Assembly (NCBI GenBank): GCA_963978905.1
Contig: OZ022257.1
Coordinates: 29,465,274-29,529,273, forward strand
Direction: 5' to 3'
Source of the DNA: Trichostrongylus colubriformis
Taxonomy: Eukaryota > Nematoda > Chromadorea > Rhabditida > Trichostrongylidae
Length of the DNA stretch: 64,000 bases
Shown here: positions 46,380 through 57,330 of the stretch, one piece after another
How the letters are laid out: each line of letters opens with the position of its first letter
Numbering within the stretch: position 1 is the stretch's first letter
Position numbers and translations under genes: made by a program
The notes under the pieces: model-generated
What the model was told of the DNA's origin: nothing
Database searches by the model: none
Seen by the model: only the letters and a program-made list of their open reading frames with translations

Positions 46380-47317
46380 CAGGGTGCGCCAAAATTACGT
46401 GCGCAGATATCCACCGTTGTAGAAACGGCTAAACAAAGAGTTGCGGACTGTTTTTTTTGGTAACAATTTATTGATAGCATTAAGCAACAAAATATATGAT
46501 TACAACTCAAAATGTCCTCCTTTGGCACGGATGCAGGCCCTAAGACGAGATGGGAAGTGGTCCACCGTGGCGCGCAGGTACTCCGAGAAGATTTGATCTC
46601 AAACTTTCTTCAGGTCCTTCTCTAGGGCTTCAATCGTGTGATGCTGCTTCGAGCAGGCCTTGCTCTCCAAGTAGGACCATACAGAATGGTCCATCGGATT
46701 AAGATCGGGGCTACTCGATGGCCAATTCTGAGCACTGACGTTGCTTGGGAGGTTGTCTTGACACCACTGCTTGTCACCTTTTATCTATGAGCCGGTGCCG
46801 TATCGTTCTGAAACAAGAATGAGCGAGGTCCGAAATGGCACTTTGTCCACGGCACCAAGGTGTCATTCAGTAAAATTTCCAAGTAAACTTCTATGTTGAT
46901 TTTGGTAAATTCTTCGATAAAAATGAGTGCTGGCTCGGCTCCATACGCAGTGATGACCCAAACCATGATTTTCTTTGGATAACCAAAACGCTTTGTATCC
47001 TCCCATTGTCGTTAGCCTCTTCAAGGGATGTGCAGAACACACGATCATTTTGACAGTTGAAGGTCGACTCCATCGTGAAGAATTTTTCATTGGAGAAGAC
47101 AATGTCGCGGTCGCGCGCCAACCTGAATGGTTCAACGAGCTGATCGGAGAGTATGAGAGCCAACCACTTTATGAGAAACGAACGCTGATGACTGTGTTTT
47201 TGAATGGTGGTAGAAGAGAGCTAGATTGAAAGCCCTGTAGCCATTTGACCCCTCATCGCCAAAAAAATAAACAGATCAAGCGCCGCAACCTCGCGCACGT
47301 AATTTTGGCGCACCCTG
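46380..47317 (-). mobile_element. Deleted mariner-type transposon (938 bp)
   Basis: CAGGGTGCGCCAAAATTACG is perfectly mirrored at the right end (the match extends through TGCGC, 47293-47317). TA flanks both ends (46378-46379 and 47318-47319). Confidence 0.92.
46510..47229 (-). pseudogene. Mariner-type transposase, catalytic part (broken)
   Basis: The - strand reads, over frame changes, RDRDIVFSNEKFFTMESTFN, then FGPRSFLFQNDTAPAHR, and NWPSSSPDLNPMDHSVW with LESKACSKQHHTIEALEKD and IRAKGGHFEL. The first catalytic Asp of the DDD triad is Asn here (SNEK where relatives have SDEK); the second (QNDTAPAH) and third (SPDLNPMD) are kept. The DNA-binding N terminus is deleted, and stops lie near 46595 and 46783. 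Confidence 0.85.
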
Positions 47318-50300
47318 TATACACCTTGTTGGACGCTAATCACAAGAAAAGTTGTCTTTTTGTTGTCGAGCCCACGTGTGTAACAACTTCCCCCACCGAG
47401 CTCTGCTAGAACCCCCATACATCTGTGTGTGAGGCTCCGATCACTAATGTGAACTTCATTTCAAAATCGTTGCACAAGTCAAGGCGATGATGACTTTCGC
47501 CTAAAGTAAGGGCACTGAGGATGGGCTCCGATATTAATAGCCTTACCCCCGAGGAAAGGGTTTTCTGGTTTTTCTAAAAGTGGTTTACACAGCCCTTCCT
47601 CCCTCCTACTCTTCAGCAAGAATTGTCATTCACATGATGCGCACCTACGACGCTTTGAAATGGAGGCACTAATCTTTCCTAACGCCCGAATGACCGCAAC
47701 AGTGGAAGCTTTAACTAGATTTTTTGTTAAGATGCCGGTTTTCGTCGTAGGCGCCTAGAGCAGAGTAGCCCTTGTATGTCAGGGTACGGAAACTTGGTTG
47801 CCATCCGAGTGTCCTGGCATACACCCAGAAAAACTACAAAGCGAACAATCCGAAACCCAACTGTTCAGGAAAATTGGCGATAAAAACTACACCGAGCTGA
47901 CATCGTCAAGGATATTGAAAACTTTTTGATTGAAATCGCGACTCCGTGGTGAACGAGTATACTTGTTCACTTTGACCAAAAACAATAAAGAAACGTTCCC
48001 GGACGGCAGCTCGAGGAAATTTCGTTGTACTCAAATCAGAACATCAGAGACAGATCAGAAAGAGTAGCCTGCCTGTTGCAGCGTGAGTCAGTGAATCAGG
48101 GATTATTTCATGAGGTGTTTTCTTGGTTCTATCACAATGAAATGAGAGGGGGAATCCCAGTAAGCGTTATTTTAACGTGAGCTCACAATCAGAAGGGGGA
48201 AGGAACCTCTCACGTCCTGCACTATGGCTTAGACAAAATATACGTATGGGTGTACACAATGACTCATAAACATCCCTCATAAATGCTTAGGTCTAGAACT
48301 TTTTATAAAATGCTCTCTGCTCTCCCTCATTGCAATAGGGCCGTTTTTTCGTTCCCCCTTGCAAAAAAGTCGAGCTAAAGCATCCTGATATTAATTGCAG
48401 CGAGCGGAATACCATAATGCGTACGTATTGTGATGGTCTTTCTGGTGAGCTGTTTAGCTTTCGTTTGTTTTCCTTCACCATCATTACGGTGTGGTAAGAA
48501 GATGCGAGTCTCTGTCACAATGGGCCTGACAACTGGTAGACAGGGCCAAGCATGAGCTGAGGAATACTCAGCGGACCGCGTTTTGGATTAGAAAAGGGTC
48601 ATCCTTTTGAGAGTAGCGGGTCGTATTCCCACCTATTGCTTGTGACTTTGTAGGAGGTTGCGTGGTCTCGGAACAAGTCGTAGACAGATAACCATACTTC
48701 GTGCTAGATTTTTGAGAGGAACAGTGTTACTATGACAGCACCTTGATTTTGATTGACTTCAGTGAAACGAAGCGGTTCTTTTGAGACTCACTGGTGCAGT
48801 GGGATACTGCATTGCAATGGCAATAACTACTGTAAGCAATGAAATCAATACATATTGTTTCTTGTTTCCACCATAAGCGAGCAGTATATGTATGATATTC
48901 AGTCCAACAATATTTCACAATTGCTCTCGGGTTGTTCAGAATATCCCGTCTCCCATGCAATTAACACCCAGAACTGTTGTTTGTGGTTGTTGTTACGTAA
49001 TCGGCCATTAGAGGCGGTCTATTGTTGTGTGACATACAACTACAGTCTACAGACGGTGAAGGGTGCGCGGGAAGGACACCCAGGGTGCGCTCACAACAAT
49101 TAAGCAACCCAAATACGGAGTGGAATTGTGCCGATTCTTCGAAGGTCGTCTAAGCTTTCAGAAAATGCGCCACTTTTTCTGACACTTATTGAAACGCTTG
49201 CGTGGGCGTTCAAATTGCTCAAAAGCTGCAATTTCTTCTGCGCGGGTTGAAAGTACATTGCTGCCGACTGCAGCTATCCCAACTATTTTAAAAGTTATCA
49301 GTACAACTTCAAGTCGTTCTCGTGAACTACACTATACTAGCTAGTTGGCAAAGTGAAATGTCCGAAGTGGTGATAGTAGAATGAGCAGCTTACTGGTGCA
49401 GCCGGAGCTAACCGATCCTCTTCGCGGCAGCGCCAAGCACAGTGTTCAAATCGGGAAAAGCTAGGGCTGAAGTAGGGTAAGCCTGCAAGGCATCAACGAA
49501 GATCGAGCTCGATGGCAATAGAGCTGCGCAACCCATAGGAAAAATGCGCTTTGCTGGCGTATGGTTCACTCATAGGCTTAAAGCCCACGGTTCCATCAGA
49601 TAAAAGGTGAGGAGTCAACTCAGGATAGCGAAAGAGTGACGTTTGCCGTTGGGAAAGCGCTAGCACCCTCTTGGGAATCGTATGAGCATTGGAGGTGCCT
49701 ACATGGCTAGGCTCTGATACGGATAGTTCTCAGCCATTACTCCCATCGTGAGAGCGGCATAAGACCTGATGAAGGGTTTACCAATACGGAGGCTGCTTTG
49801 GACAGGATCCGTAAAGTGGTGTGCGAGTTAGGGTTACTGACTGTAGCTGGTCGGACCCAAAGTGATTACGCCTGAAATATAGCGCAAAAGGTTATTGCTC
49901 GCACGCATCGCGTCTCGTGCCGCACTCCGCGGTGCGAAATCTTGTCCTGACGATACATACCTCACGGACGGCTTTATTTATAAACTGGTGGTACGTGCAT
50001 TTCAACATCCCCGGACCTACTTCTACTTTGGTTTCGAGCATGGTGACCTCAAAACTCAGAATTGATTCTTGTTCTTTAATGCTTGTCTCTTGAATGCTTT
50101 TAGGTGGAATGTTTATTACGGCCAACGTCTCGACCTTTCCCATAGTCATGTCAGAGGCCTAAACATGGCTCAGGGCTTGGGAATTGCACACTATCACACC
50201 ACGGCCATCTCCTCTAGCTGTTCTGTCATCGTGTCAGAAGCACCCATAAAAAACCCACAAGTTTGAAAATTAGGCTCACGTTGAATTCCACCGCTACAGT

Positions 50301-50429
50301 GCAGCAACGCTACACTCGGTTAGTACCCCAGTAGCGAACAGATGTTACTTGCCGTACTTTTAAGGACATGCGCATTCGCTTATCACAGTAACTCGAATGA
50401 TGCATAAATGGTATGAATGAGTGTGTGTC
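47318..50429. other. Intergenic stretch, no gene recognised
   Basis: About 3 kb of sequence with only short domain-less frames (for example 48730-48960 and 49892-50149 on the - strand). No transposon termini recognised. Confidence 0.3.
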
Positions 50430-50720
50430 CCTGCTATTGGCACACACTCATTTCTATCGTTCAATCTAAGATTTCTGGCTAAGATCCAGAATGCTTCCAG
50501 CTATGTAGAGCAATCTCTGCCTCATGGGCCAATATCGTGCTCTTGTTATCAAAATCAATGGCATTATGCCATTCAATTCGGTGCTTCCCTAACGGTGTCA
50601 ACACATTACAGCGCTGTTTATCAACTAGGTGTTCTCCAATTCGCACTGATAGAGCTCTCCCAGTTTCCACCTGGTGGGATAGTGTGCACTTCTTAAACCA
50701 AGTTTGGCCTTTGCAACGAC
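50430..50720 (-). pseudogene. GIY-YIG endonuclease fragment of a retroelement (decayed)
   Basis: The - strand reads ETGRALSVRIGEHLVDKQR, TPLGKHRIEWHN, ILAHEAEIALHSWK, and after a frame change AFWILARNLRLNDRNECVPI. This matches the C-terminal GIY-YIG region of Penelope-like elements of a lineage distinct from PLE1/PLE2 (G-K-H-R and N-R-N-E-C at the end). The upstream YIG part is corrupted (SHQVETGR), and no RT piece is recognised beside it. Confidence 0.6.
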
Positions 50721-51227
50721 GGAGGGGCCGTTGTTGAAAAATGAAAAATGAAAAATGTTGGCCGTTATAAACATTCCACCTACAAAACTCGTAGCAGAAG
50801 CATTAAAAATCAAGAACTACAAGCAATGCCGAATTTCTATGATGGAGAACTTGTGTCCTTAGAATTCAGATCTTCTCGTTCTTGCCACCTACGATGGAAG
50901 TGATGGACATGTTAACTATGAAGATCCGCGCATGTTCTGGTGTAAAGATGCCTTCAAGAACATTATAAATCACAAGGCTTAACCCGCACATCATTCGAAG
51001 GACCAAATTTCATCTTCGTTAAAGTACCCTGAGGGACTTCGTTCTTACTTTTGACTGTACGCTACCAGCTTGCCGCTAATCGCTTTAGGCTTCTTTCTAT
51101 GGCTCCAGTACCCAGTTCATGCGTAATCATTAAAATAATCTCATCATCATAATCTTGCCAATTCTACCGAAATGCTAGTTCTATGGCTGTGAGTGCGATT
51201 AGGAACCGGTCAGAGAAGCTATGGTCG

Positions 51228-51480
51228 AGTGTATCGGGTGAGCTACTTACGCCAGAAAGTCACTTTAGCGACGTCGCACTCGCGGCGCCACCAGTACGAC
51301 TTGCGAATCGATTGCTCTTGGGAGCCAGGCAGAGCGTGGCTGCGTCACCTATGCGTTTCCACTCATGCCACACTGCCTCACTTGAAAGCTGCCATGCCCT
51401 GCCACTGACACTCGCACCCGCCGCCCCGCGCGCCGCGGGCGGCCACGCGGTTTTCCGTCGTAGCCTCACCCGAGGGTATC
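51228..51480. repeat. Decayed GC-rich inverted-repeat element related to MITE family B
   Basis: GGGTGAGCTAC near 51236 is mirrored by GTAGCCTCACCC near 51462. Inside, CAGAGCGTGGCTGCG and GCCATGCCCTGCC resemble the family B core. The frame at 51183-51545 merely crosses it. Confidence 0.4.
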
Positions 51481-52139
51481 AGGTGGAAGATATTCGAGAG
51501 ATGGAACTTATAAGAAAGTCTACACAATCATATCTTTTCCATTGATACAAAAAGTCATCTGCTTTATAGTAAGCTACTATTACCAGCGCGAAGGCTCACA
51601 TTTCAATCGAGACAGGCTTTTTATGGCACATCCTTTTAGGCCCAATAGTGTACTTCGTTGAGAAATGGAGGAATGCGCGAGCGGTCCCTAATTCTGTGCT
51701 CTCCTGCTCCCTTCGTTCCGCACACACATATCTATAGGTACTTCGATGGTCATTTCCTTCATATCAACCGTACGTTGCAATGCTGAGAATGTTGTCCTAC
51801 GTGTGCGACCACAACCTTGACGCTCCAAAGAGCCGCTTGCTATTCAGACATGGTCGGGCGATTACGGTCAAAGAGCGGCCGTAAATCACTTACGACCGCA
51901 TTTGATCCGTACAAGAGCAGCTCTGTTTGTGTAGAAATAGGGAATCCTTTCAGAGCTCCATGAATGGCTCTCCACATTCACCTTTGAGCACAGTGCATGG
52001 CTCTGCGGACATGGCAGACGACGCTGCAAACACTTACATAGTAGGTACGGTATACATAGTGCTCTTTTGTTCGCGATTGGCGTTGGGAAAGATGATTCAC
52101 TCTCAACACTGACGTTTAGCCGAAAATAATAAATGGATA

Positions 52140-52432
52140 AACGATAAAGTTTTTGGCGTTAATCAATCCCTTCCTGGGATGCGCCGCACATTCTAGTTCC
52201 ATTGAGGATCTTGATGACTGGTGAATGTGATGTGGCCTATACAATGACTTGCGGTGGCCAGCCGATGTAAAAGTCAGCGCTTTTATCCTCCCAGACGAGT
52301 TTGGTCCCAAGTTGCCGACCCCGGAGGGATGGAAGGCTTGGTCGGCCTTGTCGGGCGTTGGTGCGAGATTTGATCCCCGCACCATGAGAGTGGGATGTGC
52401 GTCACCTGCCACTACACCACCTCCGCTCTAAC
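52140..52432 (-). repeat. tRNA-derived SINE-like sequence
   Basis: On the - strand, starting at 52432, GCGGAGGTGGTGTAGTGGCA gives an A-box-like TGGTGTAGTGG. Further on, GCGGG-GATCAAAT-CTCGC forms a T-arm with a B-box-like GGATCAAATCT. The acceptor ends do not pair, so this is not a functional tRNA; a body of about 220 bp follows, as in tRNA-derived SINEs. Related wording (GGCGCATCCCA..AAGGGATTGA) recurs near 62092. Confidence 0.45.
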
Positions 52433-55400
52433 CAAAAAGAAAAGCCCTAAAATAGAGCAAAAGACAAATCTTTAAATGTGCCAAATTAGTGATCATCCGT
52501 CATTCTAGTGAATGGCATATGGGTACGATGTTGCCCACACCATGATGTGTCCGACCAAGCGATATACAGTTCAAACTTTCGGACGAGTTTACTAGCAGTG
52601 TTTCTACCGGGGAGCTTAGCTGGTTTGGCGTATACTGTTCCAGGATCTGATGCCCAGACCATCTTAGTGTGAGTGTAGGTACCTTTTATTCTACCATCTT
52701 CCACTCAAACTTCCTATAGACCGGAAGCTCTATTTTTTTAGAAATAAAAGCTAGTAATGTCTACAAGAGTAAGAATTATACCGTTTGGGCATTCATTTTG
52801 CGTGTGTGGCAGCTACTCTTTATGAAAATGTGCATATGTGTGGAGTTGTGGGTTCATCACCCCAATGATCATGCTAGTGATGATCTATGCGGTCATACGT
52901 ACAGTTTCCGCTCTACAGTTTCCATAAGAGATACGGTACAAATTGACACCACAAAATGACACTCTCCACATGACTGGAAATGACGTTGACTGTAGTTATC
53001 ACCTTGTCGTTCTTTTCACCTATCGTTTATCTCACTCTTTGAACTAGCAATCACTTTCATTCCTACCTCTCCGCAACAAGAATCCATTGAACGCTAAGCC
53101 GCATTCACACAACCGATCACTGCGGCTTTGACCGCGCTCGGCATAACTCATTCCACCGTAAGCTATTAAGATCTTGGCAGCCTTGTTATTGTTCGCTGCG
53201 ATTGCTGGGCTTGGTCGCGCCGAGCATGAACGTTCCTCGATTCCGCAGAAACTTACACTTTTGCCCTTTTTATGCTTTCGTGTCTACCCTAAAAAAGCTT
53301 AAACTCACTTCGTAGCTGGACCGGCTTCCATGACAGCTCGCCATGTGTGGTTAGTTCTTCAGCAGAATTCTACAGCAGTGAGTCGAAGAAACTACCTTCT
53401 CGTTAGTGGTAGACATTATATATCAAGGGGAGTAATTTTCTTGCAGGCCAGGTCCACCTAACTAGTTTTGCAGTAACTGCCTGATTCCCCATATCCAATG
53501 AATCAATTTCTTAGACAACGTTGATGCAGGAGTAGAAGCTGTTCTGTTGCCGTCGTTATTCTGAATTGACGTTCTGTACAAGAGGACTCGCTGAAGAACA
53601 ATCCCTCCGCGTTCCTTGTTTTCTCCAGCAGACTTCGAAAGTGTGCACACGTGATGGTACATAGGGTCATCAGGTCCGTGATGGGGGAAATTAGGTCAAT
53701 GACGATTTGAACCGGGAAAAGCCTTGTCCATTCACCGCGATTCGCCCTTAGCAAACATCACGAGTCCAACGGTCAGAATAACCTGAATTTTCTGCTCGCA
53801 TCTGGACACAATCATAACCTTACTAGGTGGACGCAATGTCTCACTTATTTGTTGATTTTGCGCTGCCAAGCTGTGCGGATATGGAACTTTCTGAAAAATG
53901 TGGATGTGGGAATTCACAAAGAAAGCACAAGATGAGTACATAGGTCATACTGAAAGGACTGTAGCTTTCTACGGATATCAGTGATATCTTCGGATCACAA
54001 TACTAGGGTGGATGCTGCATAATTGGTGGACTACGGCCCAATTTTTGTTTGTACCTAGAAGGATGTGTTCCCTGGTGGTTCTCCGCTACCGTCGAGCTAT
54101 GGTAATTCCTTTTCCTCCAATTCGTATACATAGCATCTAGCACAGGTAACGTACATCAAAAAACTTTGTGTCCATATACAGGTATTATAGAAAAGGTGAC
54201 CTGTTCCTTTCCAGATTGTGATCAAAAGAAAAGGACCTGAGCTGTTAGCAGCAAAAGCTTGATTTATACATCGGATGGTCCTCGTGAATCATCGTGTGGG
54301 TCATGTCGCTTTTGAATGTCAGCATGGTTATGAATACAAGAGAATGCGCAAGATATTTCGAAAGTGGAATGCTTTATGCCTCGATTTGCTTATTGCCTCA
54401 AGTGGTTCGTTGTCTTCCACAGCCAAACTTATATGTGATGTCATGGAACACGTCCGCTTACCGAAGATATCATGTTTTTCAAACGTGGGGCGACACATAT
54501 CATATATGGACGGTTCTGAACTTTCACAAGAGATATCTAGCTTGAGAGTCTCAGAGCTGCCAGCGCAAAGCGTGATCCGGTACGAACATACCCGTTCAAC
54601 CATTGCAATGGACCGGATGACTACTTTGTGTTCTTAATCCTATGAGAAGTGCTGGTTTGGGACTTTCATTACGCTGTAGAAATCCAAAAAGCTACGGAGG
54701 ATCATAAGAGCGAGCGAGTCGTGCTGGTTTGTGCAGTATGGTTTAACTTGAAAAGAATCACATAGTAGACAGCTCGGGATGTTTTATAAGAAAAAAAAAA
54801 CATCAAAAGTAAAATCAACTTGAGGACCCGGGCGCGGCTTAACCGTACGTGGCGACTAGGCAAAAGACCAGCAGAAATGATCAGACGATCAGCACGATGT
54901 CTTTCCCAATCCCTTTCCTAAGATCACACGATCCTGAATATTTCCAGTCTTTGTATATGCGCAGATTATTCAACTTGCACCGAAGTGGCTGGGAAACTGT
55001 GGCAGCTCAAGCAATTTGAGGACCGTTTTCCCGACAAGAAACGTTGGTGCTATAACAGCTGGAATGGAATCGAAGAATGCCGATTGATCCAGAGGTCGGA
55101 GACGGTGGAAGGATACCCATTTTCTCTAGTAAAGCTTCAGCCATGAAAAGCCTGGTACGATGGAAGATCCAGAACATAATAGTATATTCTTAATCGCACC
55201 AGCCGGGGCGCCAATCACACCAACAGGGGCGCCGCATTGGTAAATAAGCGAAACCGTGTTGACCTTTAGGTTCTACAAATTCCATTTATGAAGTGCTTCT
55301 CGCCGCGGACACGCTACAGATCGTCAACTTTAATGGCCAAGGCTAAGTCCATGCGCTGTTTTTCTTGTGCTTAAGACGTGCAGGGATTACATGAAGGTGC

Positions 55401-57274
55401 TTATGATGAGGGGAGAAGGTTTATGTAGTAGTTAGGGGCCCGACTTCCATCAGTCTTAAGAGCAGTGGCGTACACGCGGCTGCACCTATGAGATGAAAGC
55501 TAGAAGGTCATTAAGAAGCTCTCCCTCGAAATCTGTTACTTCTGAAAACACTGTGAGAAGGTGATAGCGGAGAAACATTTTCCTGATAGTCAAGACAATA
55601 AGAATAATAGACACATATACAAAAACGACAAAAGCACCACATTTGGGCAAGTAGGCATGAGTAACCTCGAACTACTGAATTCCATAAAAAGAGTTCGGTA
55701 AGTGCTCAGATTTGCTATGCATAAGAAACTCGTACCTGTGCTGAATCATCCAGACTGAAAAACTACCAACACCCTACAGGAGGGAATGAAATAATGCTTG
55801 AGGCACACAAGAATAGGGCTAACATCTTATAATATGCTTCACAGAAATCAAGTCTAAAGCAAGGTTCAATTGTGAAGGGCTGGAGGAGCCAATACCTCGA
55901 ACTGAGCATTTTTTGCTCGCAGCATTTTGGTTAACAGGCGCAGTGAGAAATCAAGCGGAAATCGCCTAGCGAAACGTCGCACAGCTCCTCCTGCACGACC
56001 GCTGCTCTTCAATTACCTGATAAAAAAAACATGGAAGAAGATCAGTGAGACTATGCAGCACATCCGATTGCACAACCCACGAACTCAGAGTGGAATCGTG
56101 CTCCCAAGAAAATGGAAGCATAACTGAGGAAAGACAGAATCGCGACTGCACGATGTATGAAGCACGGGCCGATGTCCTCTCGAGCATTACAACCATTCCG
56201 CCAGCTTGAAAGATAAAAGTACTCGTACATCAGCTGGTCCCGTAATGGATGAACCATGCTACATAGTCTTGTACTGCGATTCTAAATGCGTAGCGCAATC
56301 CAAGAAAGGGTTTGATTTACGACATCCTTCATACTTTGTTCTTTTGTGCCAACTATTAACCCTTTTCACGTCTCCATGCCCTTCGGAATAATTCGGTGCA
56401 ATGTTAGAAAATGAGGGTCATGTCAAATGTCAAAATAGTGAGTGTTCTCAAAATATTCAACACATATTCGAACAAGACTTATAATGAGACAATACTCCAG
56501 TCCACATTACACGCTTTTATCATGAAATCCATCCGTGAAATTCCACTTAGGAAATAGGATTCATGTGCTGTGGACCGCTACTTGTCGGGCAGGTGTATTA
56601 AAGCCGTAGCGCCGCGCCATCGTTGCGTAACTTCCTTGCACGATAGCCTTTGTCGCGACTTTTTCTGAAGTGCACCCCTGCATTAATGAAGACAAAGCTC
56701 AATGGGTAGGTAGGCAATTCAAATCACGTCCGCCGCCTCTCATACTTTACTGCTGCTAGGAACGTTGTATGCCTGACCCCTTGACCTGTGCGACCCGAGG
56801 TGAATCGCTAATGAGATTGGTGGTATTCATGCAAAGGTATTACCATCGCCGCCTGTGCATTCCACTGTTGGCCCCTTACCCTCATACCCGTGCCACCGTG
56901 CCTCTTACATGCAATTATCTGCAGCGGGGGCGCTTCCCCTCACATATGACGACAGGTACACGTGATTAGCGTCTTTAATTCCTCTGTGCTCGCTTTGTGT
57001 CGATCGGCCGAGTCGTCTCGTTTTTCACTTTTATCTTGAATGACCTTCTTCAAAACTCAATGACCTGTCTTAGTTTTCTAGAGAATGCTATGTACGCAAA
57101 CTCCTGTTTACCGCCCGACCCCGCTATTTCAGGAAAATATTGTGAGCTATGAATGGTGGGTATGACAGAGTATGCATTCAATGTCTCTTTATTCCTTTTT
57201 TGAGCATCTGCTCTTAGGGAATACTTATAACAAAATCATCGAGCGATGGCAGGTGGACCTCTACGGTCGACGGT
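52433..57274. other. Long stretch without a recognised gene
   Basis: Frames at 53503-53754 (-), 54275-54637 (+) and 55927-56127 (+) show no domain. Nearby splice sites were not convincing. No transposon ends identified. Confidence 0.3.
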
Positions 57275-57330
57275 CTCAAAGACTCTGAAGAAGGCGATGC
57301 GCCGAAACGCCAGTCGGAAATAAAGTCGTT
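57275..57330 (+). ncRNA. Isolated hammerhead-ribozyme-like motif
   Basis: CTGAAGA (57285-57291), A, GGCG-ATG-CGCC stem, GAAA, then C-GCCA-GTC. GAAAC/GUC around a four-base loop is the short helix III form seen in small PLE hammerheads. GACT before the core can pair with AGTC at 57324-57327, leaving an internal loop. No PLE protein is recognised beside it. Confidence 0.5.

Noticed and set aside
54275..54637. 120-codon frame
   Set aside because: A second frame on the same strand is equally open, and no domain or splice context supports either.
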